In this document: positions 44,673 to 51,606 of the stretch, one piece after another
Position numbering within the stretch: position 1 is the stretch's first letter
Layout of the letters: every line of letters starts with the position of its first letter
DNA from: Lachnospiraceae bacterium
Lineage (GTDB): Bacteria; Bacillota; Clostridia; Lachnospirales; Lachnospiraceae
Length of the DNA: 64,000 nt
Direction: 5' to 3'
NCBI GenBank assembly: GCA_022791975.1
Contig: JAAWAC010000007.1
Coordinates: 112,403 to 176,402, forward strand
Translations under genes and position numbers: made by a program
Notes under the pieces: model-generated
What the model was told of the DNA's origin: nothing
Databases searched by the model: none
Seen by the model: only the letters and a program-made list of their open reading frames with translations

Positions 44673-45533
44673 AAAACCAAGGGCATTGAAGCGAAAGATA
44701 TGCCCGACAGATGGTATAACTGGATTTCAAACAAGATTAGTAAGGGGAAAACCTCCTCAGAAAAAAAAGAAAACTGGTTAAATAGAAAACTTTTAGCTGA
44801 TAAGAAACCGTATTTTATGCAATATATTTATCCAGCAGAAAAGGCCAAGATGAATGACTACATAAAAAAGAACAATGAAAAATGTATTATGAAATTTAGA
44901 ATAACTTTAGACGAATTACTCAATAAGAAAAATAAGACAGAAGACGAGAAGAATTTTATCTACTATTATTATCAGGGAATACCTCTTGGAATTGCCCCTT
45001 GTACCATTAACAAGATATGTTGGAAAATAGAAAATATTTTCAAGGATAGGAAATACCATACATCCGATAACTTTGACTATTCCATACTAAAAAGCAACGC
45101 TGCGTATTCCCCCCGCTTATATACGCAGATCAAAAAAATATATGACACTTATCGACATGATCTATCCAATTATATGCAATATGCAAAATCAGAACGTATC
45201 AAATCTGAAGAACGTCAAATACAAAAATTTATCTTTAAAGAAAAATTTAAAAGGCAGTGCCTGGAGCATTGTCCAAACGAGGATATCCTATGCAATATAG
45301 TGTTAGACTTATGTTATTCCAAATCTAACTGTAGCAAACAATTTGCATGGGATATATGTGGAGATGTATTTATTCAAAACTTATTAAAAAGAAACAATTA
45401 TCTCATTTCTTATCCTACCTTAGATGAAAATGGAGACATCGAATATTCTGGCTTACGCTTTCGTATGAATACTACAAACATTAAAGATATGGTTGAAATT
45501 GAAACGGAGGATACCCAATGCCCATTATATTAA
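44673..45533 (+). CDS. Phage single-subunit RNA polymerase, exon 2 (C-terminal part)
   Basis: Exon 2 supplies the last 286 residues. It is in frame with exon 1 after removal of 44274-44672, giving the junction ...QQNQID-KTKGIEAKDMP.... An in-frame GTG at 44619 exists upstream but lies inside the intron, without a good ribosome site, so an independent protein is unlikely. The segment is helical and lysine-rich with no separate domain recognised. In YonO-like enzymes the region after the catalytic barrel forms the rest of the polymerase head. Its last 16 bases overlap the next gene. Confidence 0.8.
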   Translation, partial: KTKGIEAKDMPDRWYNWISNKISKGKTSSEKKENWLNRKLLADKKPYFMQYIYPAEKAKMNDYIKKNNEKCIMKFRITLDELLNKKNKTEDEKNFIYYYYQGIPLGIAPCTINKICWKIENIFKDRKYHTSDNFDYSILKSNAAYSPRLYTQIKKIYDTYRHDLSNYMQYAKSERIKSEERQIQKFIFKEKFKRQCLEHCPNEDILCNIVLDLCYSKSNCSKQFAWDICGDVFIQNLLKRNNYLISYPTLDENGDIEYSGLRFRMNTTNIKDMVEIETEDTQCPLY

Positions 45534-46276
45534 ATGAAGTAAAGCAGGCTCAACACATTATTGCGAAAGGAAAGATTGGAAACAAGCCAACATCTACCCT
45601 TTTCCTCTTAGGGAAATATTACAGACAAAAAGAAAATTTTAATAGGGAAGTAACTTTCCTTAAATTAAATGACTTTATGCAACAACATTATAAAAATTAT
45701 AATTCTGCTTTATGGGAAGATATTATTGAGAATATTTCTAAAAAAGCAGACAAATATTCTCTAAGAGAAATTGAATTTATTGGTATCACACAAAATGAAA
45801 TGGATAAGATTTCAGAAACAGAAAATTTGAAGTATCAACAGCTATTATTTACCATGCTATGTTATGCAAAGCTATATAACCTTATATCTGAAAATAACAA
45901 TGGTTGGGTGAATACTTCTATTCCAGAACTATTTAAAATCGCTAGAGTTTCCACCAGATACAAAAAAGATAAGTTTTTATATTTGAATGATCTGGAAAAG
46001 GCAGGATTCCTATCATTTTCCAATAAGAATAATAACTTAAATATTCAAATTACTTTTGTTGATATGATTGGCACGCCTGTTTTTCATATATGTGATTTCA
46101 GAGAACTGGGATATGAGTATCTAAACTATATTGGAAATGGAAAATTTATTAGGTGTTCAGAATGTAAACAATTAGTAAAGAAAACAAATAACAAATGTCT
46201 TTACTGTAATACTTGTGCCAAGGAAATCAAAAATAATCAAAATAAAAAATATTACCAAAAACATTTAGGAAAATAG
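45518..46276 (+). CDS. Phage zinc-ribbon protein coupled to the RNA polymerase
   Basis: A 252-residue protein whose ATG lies 16 bases before the polymerase stop, with GGAGG inside the polymerase gene, so translation is coupled. The C-terminus carries a four-cysteine zinc ribbon, CSECKQLVKKTNNKCLYCNTC (residues about 210-230), followed by a lysine/asparagine-rich tail. The N-terminal 200 residues are mostly helical; the part near residues 115-170 resembles a winged helix by pattern only. Position and zinc ribbon make it a candidate accessory or promoter-recognition factor for the phage polymerase; this is inference. Confidence 0.7.
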   Translation: MPIILNEVKQAQHIIAKGKIGNKPTSTLFLLGKYYRQKENFNREVTFLKLNDFMQQHYKNYNSALWEDIIENISKKADKYSLREIEFIGITQNEMDKISETENLKYQQLLFTMLCYAKLYNLISENNNGWVNTSIPELFKIARVSTRYKKDKFLYLNDLEKAGFLSFSNKNNNLNIQITFVDMIGTPVFHICDFRELGYEYLNYIGNGKFIRCSECKQLVKKTNNKCLYCNTCAKEIKNNQNKKYYQKHLGK

Positions 46277-46955
46277 AAAAGGCTTAAAAGTATTGAATAC
46301 AAAGGGGTTCTGGCCCATCACTCATTTTTCTTATTATGGAAGAGTTTCATAAATATTATCTCTTTTTTTCTTATGCAGGTGGTACTATTACTATTCTGGT
46401 AAGATTACCACCTGTTTCAATACTTGCATAGTATTATGTGGTTCAAAATCTACTTTGAAATTATGGCGAAAAAAGCACTCTCCAATTTTAAAGTCCAAAA
46501 CAACACGAAAACGAAGTAAATAACCGGCATGGATAAAACCGGTTGAATCCTGAAAAATTGTATCCCACGAGGTAATTGATGAAATGATGTAACTTAGCAA
46601 AAATAAGATAAAATATGAGTTTATCTGTGTAATTTTTCTATAATTGTATTGATTACTCTTGAGGTCCAAAAAAATCATAAAAGAAAGCAGGTGAATGATA
46701 TGAAAAGTATCTATGAAGTACTAAAATCTCCTAAAAATTATAACCGATGAGGTATCTATCAAATTGTTAACAGCCGTCCTTTGAAGTTTCCCTCTTATCC
46801 TCTCATTAGCACCTCCATGATACAATAAAATAAAAGTCCGAACCACATAACATACTCCATTATTGAATCAAATTGAGAGATAGTAAAATAGGGAGAGGAT
46901 ATTAAAAAAGTATTTTATAACAAGTATACGTATTTAGCAAAACTAATTTGGTGAA
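46277..46955 (+). other. 679-base noncoding region with nested inverted repeats
   Basis: No supported gene. AAGTATTGAA (46288-46297) pairs with TTCAATACTT (46416-46425), enclosing CAGGTGGTA/TACCACCTG (46376-46384 and 46406-46414). AGTATTATGTGGTTC (46430-46444) pairs, with one bulge, with 46840-46856 across 410 bases. Local stems are TTCAAA/TTTGAA (46442-46459), AACCGG/CCGGTT (46522-46544) and AGATAAA/TTTATCT (46606-46626). The region may be a large structured RNA or a decayed element with terminal repeats. It separates the polymerase genes from the structural genes. Confidence 0.5.
46700..46750 (+). other. 16-codon open frame with a good ribosome site (remnant or leader)
   Basis: AGCAGGTGA seven bases before an ATG opens MKSIYEVLKSPKNYNR and stops at TGA 46748. 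It could be a leader peptide of the structural operon or the start of a gene truncated by mutation. Nothing downstream in frame looks like a protein. Confidence 0.3.
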
Positions 46956-47732
46956 ATGTTAATAAATAATAATTACATAGATGAACTAAAATATTCTATC
47001 GGTGGCGAAAATTTTAAAGTAAATGAATATATAACCGTTTATAGTCCATATGTATATGAAGTCAGAGATTTTGGTGAAAATCTTTATCATTATGTTTTAA
47101 GTCTTTTTGTTAGAAGACCATACGATATTGCCGTTGAACTCTATGACAAAGATATAGATTATCAGTCTGTAAGCGATTGGGATATATTCTTTGAAACAGC
47201 CACAAAAATACCTATAGAACTATCTTGTATCCTATTTGGGAAGTTAAATTTTACAGATTTTGTTCCGTGTTTAAACAATGAAAACGGTTACAAATGTCTA
47301 GTTAATAAGCATAATAATAAAATTTGTATTGATGAAGTTATCTACAGAAAAATAGTAACTTTTTTGCGATACATACATTTTATTAGTGAAAAAGTAGAAT
47401 ATGATGTTGGAAATTCTATGGCCAAAAAATTTCTCATTGATCGAATGCGAAGAAAACGAAATAAATTGACAAACGAATTTGCATCTGGGAAAAAGAAATC
47501 CAATTCCAATATCTCTGACATGATTAAATACTGTGTTAACAATTCAAATTTTAAGTATGATTATCATAGTGTTATGAATATGAAATTAAATCTTCTTTAT
47601 GAGTCTTACCTGTTTATTACTCATAATAATGAAAGAGATAACATTATGTCTGGTATTTATCATGGCACGATTGATTCTACAAAAATGAAAGACAAAAGTA
47701 TCTTAAACATAATACCAGATCTACATAAGTAG
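46956..47732 (+). CDS. Phage protein of unknown function, structural region
   Basis: A 258-residue soluble protein, not recognised. The stretch YHYVLSLFVRRPYDIAVELYD near residue 48 and the following DYQSVSDWDIF resemble, in spacing, proteins encoded just before tail genes in other phages (Gp15 or tail-chaperone-like), but I cannot confirm this. The C-terminal half is lysine/asparagine rich with several helices. The ribosome site (TTGGTG) is weak, so a start further in is possible. It precedes the major structural protein by 36 bases. Confidence 0.65.
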   Translation: MLINNNYIDELKYSIGGENFKVNEYITVYSPYVYEVRDFGENLYHYVLSLFVRRPYDIAVELYDKDIDYQSVSDWDIFFETATKIPIELSCILFGKLNFTDFVPCLNNENGYKCLVNKHNNKICIDEVIYRKIVTFLRYIHFISEKVEYDVGNSMAKKFLIDRMRRKRNKLTNEFASGKKKSNSNISDMIKYCVNNSNFKYDYHSVMNMKLNLLYESYLFITHNNERDNIMSGIYHGTIDSTKMKDKSILNIIPDLHK

Positions 47733-47768
47733 ATCCTTTCCATGCATATTTTTTAAGGAGGAAATAAA

Positions 47769-48587
47769 ATGAGTGTTAATTCAAACAAGTATATTGTCCA
47801 GAATATGGAGCGTTTAAGTTTCTTTGATTTAGCCAATGGTACCTGTCAGTTCGTTGTTGACGATTTGCAGGAGGCAACCATGACCAACGAGCAGGAAACA
47901 GTATACGCAACAGGAAAAAATGGAGTAAAAATTGGTTCTGCGGACAGAAATAAGGCAAGCCGGATCACTGCAACAAATGGCGCTATTGTAGACGGAGTAA
48001 TGGCCATGCAGGTTGGGTCTGATATTGTGCAGGGGACTACCATTGTTCCAAAGCATTTCTTTATGTTGACCACTGGTGATGGCACAAGTGTTGAAATAAC
48101 GATTAAGCCTATTGGACCTGTTGGAAATGAAATTCCTTTTATTTATAAGAGAAACACAGATGGTACTGTCGGAAAACCCTTTGCGATTGCGGCAAATGCA
48201 ACAGCTGATAACTTTAAGTATGACCCTGTCACTAAAAAGATCACTCTGCCTACAGGTGCTTTTGAAGCAGGAGAAATCGTTTATACTTTTTATGATATTG
48301 AAGTAAAGGATGCTAAGAGAATTTCCAATAATGAAGATAAATTCTCTGCAACAGGAATGTTAATTGCTGATTGTTTTGCTAAGGACATTTGTACTGATAA
48401 AAGTTATTATGCCAAGATTGTTTACCCAAAGGCAAAGGCATCTGGCAATTTTGATCTCTCCTTTGGTAACGATCCCTCTGTTCAGAATATGGAATTTGAA
48501 GCTTTATCTGGTGGATGTGGCAGTTCTGCAACTAAGAGGCTATGGGATTTTATTGTCTTCGATGAAGATGATGCTACAATCCTGTAA
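47769..48587 (+). CDS. Probable major structural (tail tube-like) protein
   Basis: A 272-residue beta-rich protein with low charge and many Gly, Thr and Ala, as in tail tube or capsid proteins. It has excellent expression signals: AAGGAGG six bases from the ATG and a 12-base-pair perfect terminator directly after the stop. Codon use is noticeably more GC-rich than in its neighbours, another mark of high expression. Position before the lysis and tape-measure genes favours a tail tube or similar major virion protein over the capsid. No fold-specific motif allows a firmer name. Confidence 0.65.
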   Translation: MSVNSNKYIVQNMERLSFFDLANGTCQFVVDDLQEATMTNEQETVYATGKNGVKIGSADRNKASRITATNGAIVDGVMAMQVGSDIVQGTTIVPKHFFMLTTGDGTSVEITIKPIGPVGNEIPFIYKRNTDGTVGKPFAIAANATADNFKYDPVTKKITLPTGAFEAGEIVYTFYDIEVKDAKRISNNEDKFSATGMLIADCFAKDICTDKSYYAKIVYPKAKASGNFDLSFGNDPSVQNMEFEALSGGCGSSATKRLWDFIVFDEDDATIL

Positions 48588-48606
48588 TGATTCCAAATTA
48601 AAAAGC

Positions 48607-48642
48607 AGCCCAAGAATATTCTTATTCTTGGGCTATTCTTTT
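48607..48642 (+). terminator. Strong terminator after the major structural gene
   Basis: AGCCCAAGAATA (48607-48618) pairs perfectly with TATTCTTGGGCT (48623-48634) around a four-base loop and is followed by ATTCTTTT. Confidence 0.9.
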
Positions 48643-48653
48643 CGGAGAAAATA

Positions 48654-49022
48654 ATGAAGGCAAATACATTATGCAAATATTCCAAGTGTAATCTTGGTAA
48701 AAACGGGGGAAGAAAACACTATTACAGCTGTGGATATTGTGCGGCAACAGAAAATTGGAAATCTATGGCTTGTTGCAAAGAACATTACAGTTTGTATATC
48801 GAAGAAGTGTTAGCTGCAAGAGAAAGAGGAGAACTCCCCGATCTTCTTCCAGATCGCACAGATATGTCTAAGGATGAAATTAGATTTCTTAAGAGAAAAC
48901 CATTAGACCAAATTAAAAAGGAAACAGAAAATGAATTAAGCGATTATATGGATAGCGATGGAAATGTGAACATTTTAGGCGCTGTAGATCTCATTAATAA
49001 AGATTTAGAAAGTAACAAATAA
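48654..49022 (+). CDS. Small cysteine-rich phage protein
   Basis: A 122-residue protein. Its first 45 residues contain eight Cys/His candidates for zinc binding (LCKYSKC, YYSCGYC, ACCKEHY). The remainder is an acidic helix region with DRTDMSKDEIRFLKRKP and a C-terminal SDGNVNILGAVDL. CGGAGAAAATA precedes the ATG. It lies where many siphophages encode tail assembly chaperones, between the major tail protein and the lysis/tape-measure genes, but it has no visible frameshift partner. Function unknown. Confidence 0.7.
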   Translation: MKANTLCKYSKCNLGKNGGRKHYYSCGYCAATENWKSMACCKEHYSLYIEEVLAARERGELPDLLPDRTDMSKDEIRFLKRKPLDQIKKETENELSDYMDSDGNVNILGAVDLINKDLESNK

Positions 49023-49048
49023 TAGAGTGAATATATTAGAGTATTATA

Positions 49049-49101
49049 TAGGGAAGTAACGATTCTAATATATAAATTAGATTTTTACTTCCCTATTTTT
49101 T
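49049..49101 (+). terminator. Terminator-like double hairpin
   Basis: TAGGGAAGTAA (49049-49059) pairs perfectly with TTACTTCCCTA (49085-49095). An inner stem CTAAT/ATTAG (49065-49069 and 49076-49080) and six T after the outer stem complete it. Confidence 0.75.
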
Positions 49102-49126
49102 ACGATTTTTAGGTGGTGAAATTCAT

Positions 49127-49309
49127 ATAAAAATAGATAAGGAATACAGCTGTCTATCAAATTCCGAACAATTATATTTATCTTATTGTGGAATCAGATA
49201 TAATTTTGTTAAGGTTATAGACGGAGTAACTATTTATAAATACAAAAAAAGCAAAAAGTTATTTGATGCTTTGTCAAACTTTTATGAAAATCTTGGACTC
49301 TTAAACTAA
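49127..49309 (+). CDS. 60-residue phage protein with a non-standard (ATA) start
   Basis: An open frame IKIDKEYSCLSNSEQLYLSY... of about 60 codons ends with TAA at 49307. A nearly full ribosome site AGGTGGTGA (49111-49119) lies seven bases before ATA at 49127, exactly where an ATG is expected. No ATG, GTG or TTG occurs in frame nearby; ATT at 49121 is the other option. The composition looks coding (hydrophobic/charged alternation, ending FYENLGLLN). It may be translated poorly from ATA or be a gene silenced by a start-codon mutation. Confidence 0.45.
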   Translation: MKIDKEYSCLSNSEQLYLSYCGIRYNFVKVIDGVTIYKYKKSKKLFDALSNFYENLGLLN

Positions 49310-49324
49310 AAAGGAACTGTTATA

Positions 49325-50269
49325 ATGAAAATAAATGTACACGCAGGCCACAATCCGGCAAATAAAATAGCTTGTGGAGCTATAGGGATTTTAAATGAAT
49401 CCAGAGAAAATAGGATTGTAAAAGATAAAGTCATTTCGATGTTAGTATCTCAAGGACATACAGTCTATGATTGTACTGTAGATAATGGAACCAGTCAGAA
49501 CGACGTGTTAAATAAAATTGTAGCAAAATGTAATACTCATCCCGTTGATTTAGATATATCCATTCACTTTAATAGTGGCGCAAATGACAAAAAAGGAAAT
49601 CATGTAACTACAGGGACAGAAGTATTTGTATATTCTTCTACCTCCGAAGCAAAACTATATGCGCAAAATATTGCTGCTGCAATTTCTGCATTAGGCTTTA
49701 AAAACAGAGGGGTAAAATATTCTACAGCGCTATATGTTCTAAAAAAAACCAAATCTCCGGCTCTACTTATTGAATGTTGTTTTGTAGATGATAAAGATGA
49801 CACTATGTTATATAACTCTGATAAAATGGCCGCTGCTATTGTGAAAGGAATTACCGGGGTACCTCCTATTTTTCAACAAACGCCCGAAAGTAATCCCCCT
49901 ACTACACAAAAGCTCATATATCGAGTAAGAAAATCTTGGTCTAATTCATCCAGCCAGATTGGAGCTTATTCTTCCTTAGATAATGCAAAAGCTGCTTGTA
50001 AAAATGGATATTATGTATTTGATAATATGGGATGTATTGTTTATCCAGATGCTCTCCACAACATCTCCTCTTCTACTTTTGACACATATCAGGTAAAACT
50101 TCTCGCCGATCTTAATGTCCTGAAAACTCCCAATGGAACAATCGTACTAACAAACGGAGCAAAAAAAGGATTCATTTATACAATTATCGAAACACAAGGA
50201 GCTTGGGGGCGCTTAAAATCTGGGGCAGGATGGATTCATGTCTCTGACAAATATGTAAAGCGGGTATAA
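49325..50269 (+). CDS. Phage endolysin, N-acetylmuramoyl-L-alanine amidase (Amidase_3)
   Basis: A 314-residue lysin. Residues 1-178 form an Amidase_3 zinc amidase that cuts between muramic acid and the stem peptide. Zinc ligands are visible as His in HAGHN, Glu in LNESREN and His in ISIHFNSG, and the catalytic Glu in LIECCFVDD near residue 157. A linker rich in Pro leads to a stretch RVRKSWSNSSSQIGAYSSLD (about 200-240) seen in clostridial lysins and an SH3-like C-terminus for wall binding. It has no signal peptide, so it depends on the holin encoded next. AAGGAAC precedes the ATG. Confidence 0.9.
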   Translation: MKINVHAGHNPANKIACGAIGILNESRENRIVKDKVISMLVSQGHTVYDCTVDNGTSQNDVLNKIVAKCNTHPVDLDISIHFNSGANDKKGNHVTTGTEVFVYSSTSEAKLYAQNIAAAISALGFKNRGVKYSTALYVLKKTKSPALLIECCFVDDKDDTMLYNSDKMAAAIVKGITGVPPIFQQTPESNPPTTQKLIYRVRKSWSNSSSQIGAYSSLDNAKAACKNGYYVFDNMGCIVYPDALHNISSSTFDTYQVKLLADLNVLKTPNGTIVLTNGAKKGFIYTIIETQGAWGRLKSGAGWIHVSDKYVKRV

Positions 50270-50357
50270 CTTCGTATTTGCCGATTTTGTAATTGCATTC
50301 CTGTTTCTAGCAGGATTTTTATTTCGTACAACTAATAAGTAAGGAGAACTTTCATAA

Positions 50358-50666
50358 GTGAACGAACAATTATTCAATATTGTACTATTAATGGTTCCAG
50401 TGATTGGGACAATAATTACAGGAATTCTAATTCCATATATTAAAACAAAAATTTCTGCCACGCAAATGGACGAAATTATTCGATGGATTACGAAAGCTGT
50501 CCAAGCTGCTGAAATATTATTTGATGCTCCCAAATCTGGTGCTGAAAAACAAGACTATGTAATTAATTTCATTGATGAAATGTTTAATTCCAAAAAAGAA
50601 ATTATTACAAAAGCTCAAATCCGTATCCTCCTAGAATCTGCTTGTAATGAAATGAACAAAACTTAA
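50358..50666 (+). CDS. Phage holin, LLH family
   Basis: A 102-residue protein starting at GTG 50358, served by AAGGAG ten bases upstream. One N-terminal membrane helix (residues 6-27, FNIVLLMVPVIGTIITGILI) is followed by an amphipathic region containing the family-like MDEIIRWITKAVQAAEILF and a charged tail. This matches the LLH holin type (Phage_holin_6_1). It would form the membrane lesions that let the amidase reach the wall. Confidence 0.8.
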   Translation: MNEQLFNIVLLMVPVIGTIITGILIPYIKTKISATQMDEIIRWITKAVQAAEILFDAPKSGAEKQDYVINFIDEMFNSKKEIITKAQIRILLESACNEMNKT

Positions 50667-50683
50667 GAAAGGCGGTTGTCTAA

Positions 50684-51052
50684 ATGGAAGAAAATTATAC
50701 AGAGCTAGCCGTCCACATCCAGGAAGTAGACAGCCGCAGCAGATCAAATGAGCACCGCCTTGACACACACGAAAATGAACTTCGAAAGCTTCGCGAAAAG
50801 CAAGATGCCATTTATGACTTGACTTCTTCTGTAAAATCGATTGCTACTGATATGGCTTATATCAAAGAGGATGTCAAAGAAGTAAAATCAGGTCAAGACA
50901 AACTAAACGATAAGGTTACTATCTTAGAAAACAGACCAGCAAATGAGACAAAGAAAAAGGTTGACAGTATAACTGAAAAATTATTGTGGCTACTTGTTGG
51001 AGGCTCTTCTGTGGGATTGCTTTCAGCTATTCTTCCCAACATCCCTTGGTAA
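50684..51052 (+). CDS. XhlA-like lysis/holin-associated protein
   Basis: A 122-residue protein with a long heptad-type coiled coil (about 10-90, VDSRSRSNEHRLDTHENELR onward) and a C-terminal hydrophobic helix (LLWLLVGGSSVGLLSAIL). This is the layout of haemolysin XhlA proteins, which associate with holins in phage lysis cassettes. AAAGGCGG precedes the ATG 18 bases after the holin stop. With the amidase and holin it completes a three-gene lysis cassette, unusually placed before the tape measure gene. Confidence 0.75.
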   Translation: MEENYTELAVHIQEVDSRSRSNEHRLDTHENELRKLREKQDAIYDLTSSVKSIATDMAYIKEDVKEVKSGQDKLNDKVTILENRPANETKKKVDSITEKLLWLLVGGSSVGLLSAILPNIPW

Positions 51053-51140
51053 AATAAATGAGTAAATATTGTATTTATTGTTTACAAATATCTAAATTGA
51101 TGATACTCTTTTATTTAGAAAATAAAAGGGAGGTCTTAAC

Positions 51141-51434
51141 ATGCCAAGAGGACAAAGAAAAGAAGTTCAATATGAAGGTAAAGCACTAAAAATATATGAA
51201 CAAATTATTCAAACAGAGGAAAAATTAAAAACTCTTAAATCTGAATTGAAGGCTGCCCATAAAGAACAATTACGTGCAAAAAAAGAAGCCGATAAAAAAT
51301 CTGCCCAAGTGAATCAAAAAAAGATCTTAGATGCTATTAAAAAATCTGGTAAAACAGCAGATGAAATATTATCTCTTCTTGGTGTACAATCACCTGATAA
51401 AGCAAAAGATCTTGATAAACCCGAAGTGGAATAA
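51141..51434 (+). CDS. Small charged coiled-coil phage protein
   Basis: A 97-residue, lysine/glutamate-rich helical protein (residues 20-65 form a heptad pattern; a short LLGVQSP segment follows). GGGAGG nine bases before the ATG gives a good start. A hairpin terminator lies downstream, so it closes a transcript before the tape measure gene. No family recognised. Confidence 0.65.
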   Translation: MPRGQRKEVQYEGKALKIYEQIIQTEEKLKTLKSELKAAHKEQLRAKKEADKKSAQVNQKKILDAIKKSGKTADEILSLLGVQSPDKAKDLDKPEVE

Positions 51435-51506
51435 GGATAACATTTATGAAAAGGTAGTCTATATCTGCTTATAATATTTTTATACTAATCTTATAATATA
51501 AAAGTA

Positions 51507-51538
51507 AAGGAATTTACTGTATGTAGATTCCTTTTTTC
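51507..51538 (+). terminator. Terminator before the tape measure gene
   Basis: AAGGAAT at 51507-51513 pairs with ATTCCTT at 51527-51533 and runs into TTTT. Confidence 0.7.
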
Positions 51539-51606
51539 ATGCAATTTTTAAATAAATAGGTTTTCTTCTAATTTTGCCCATAAAAAATAGAAAGGAAAAA
51601 TAATCT

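Noticed and set aside
46391..46678. 95-codon minus-strand frame in the noncoding block
   Set aside because: No ribosome site at its ATG and it runs through the inverted repeats. Parts look faintly protein-like, so it is mentioned only within the structured-region note.
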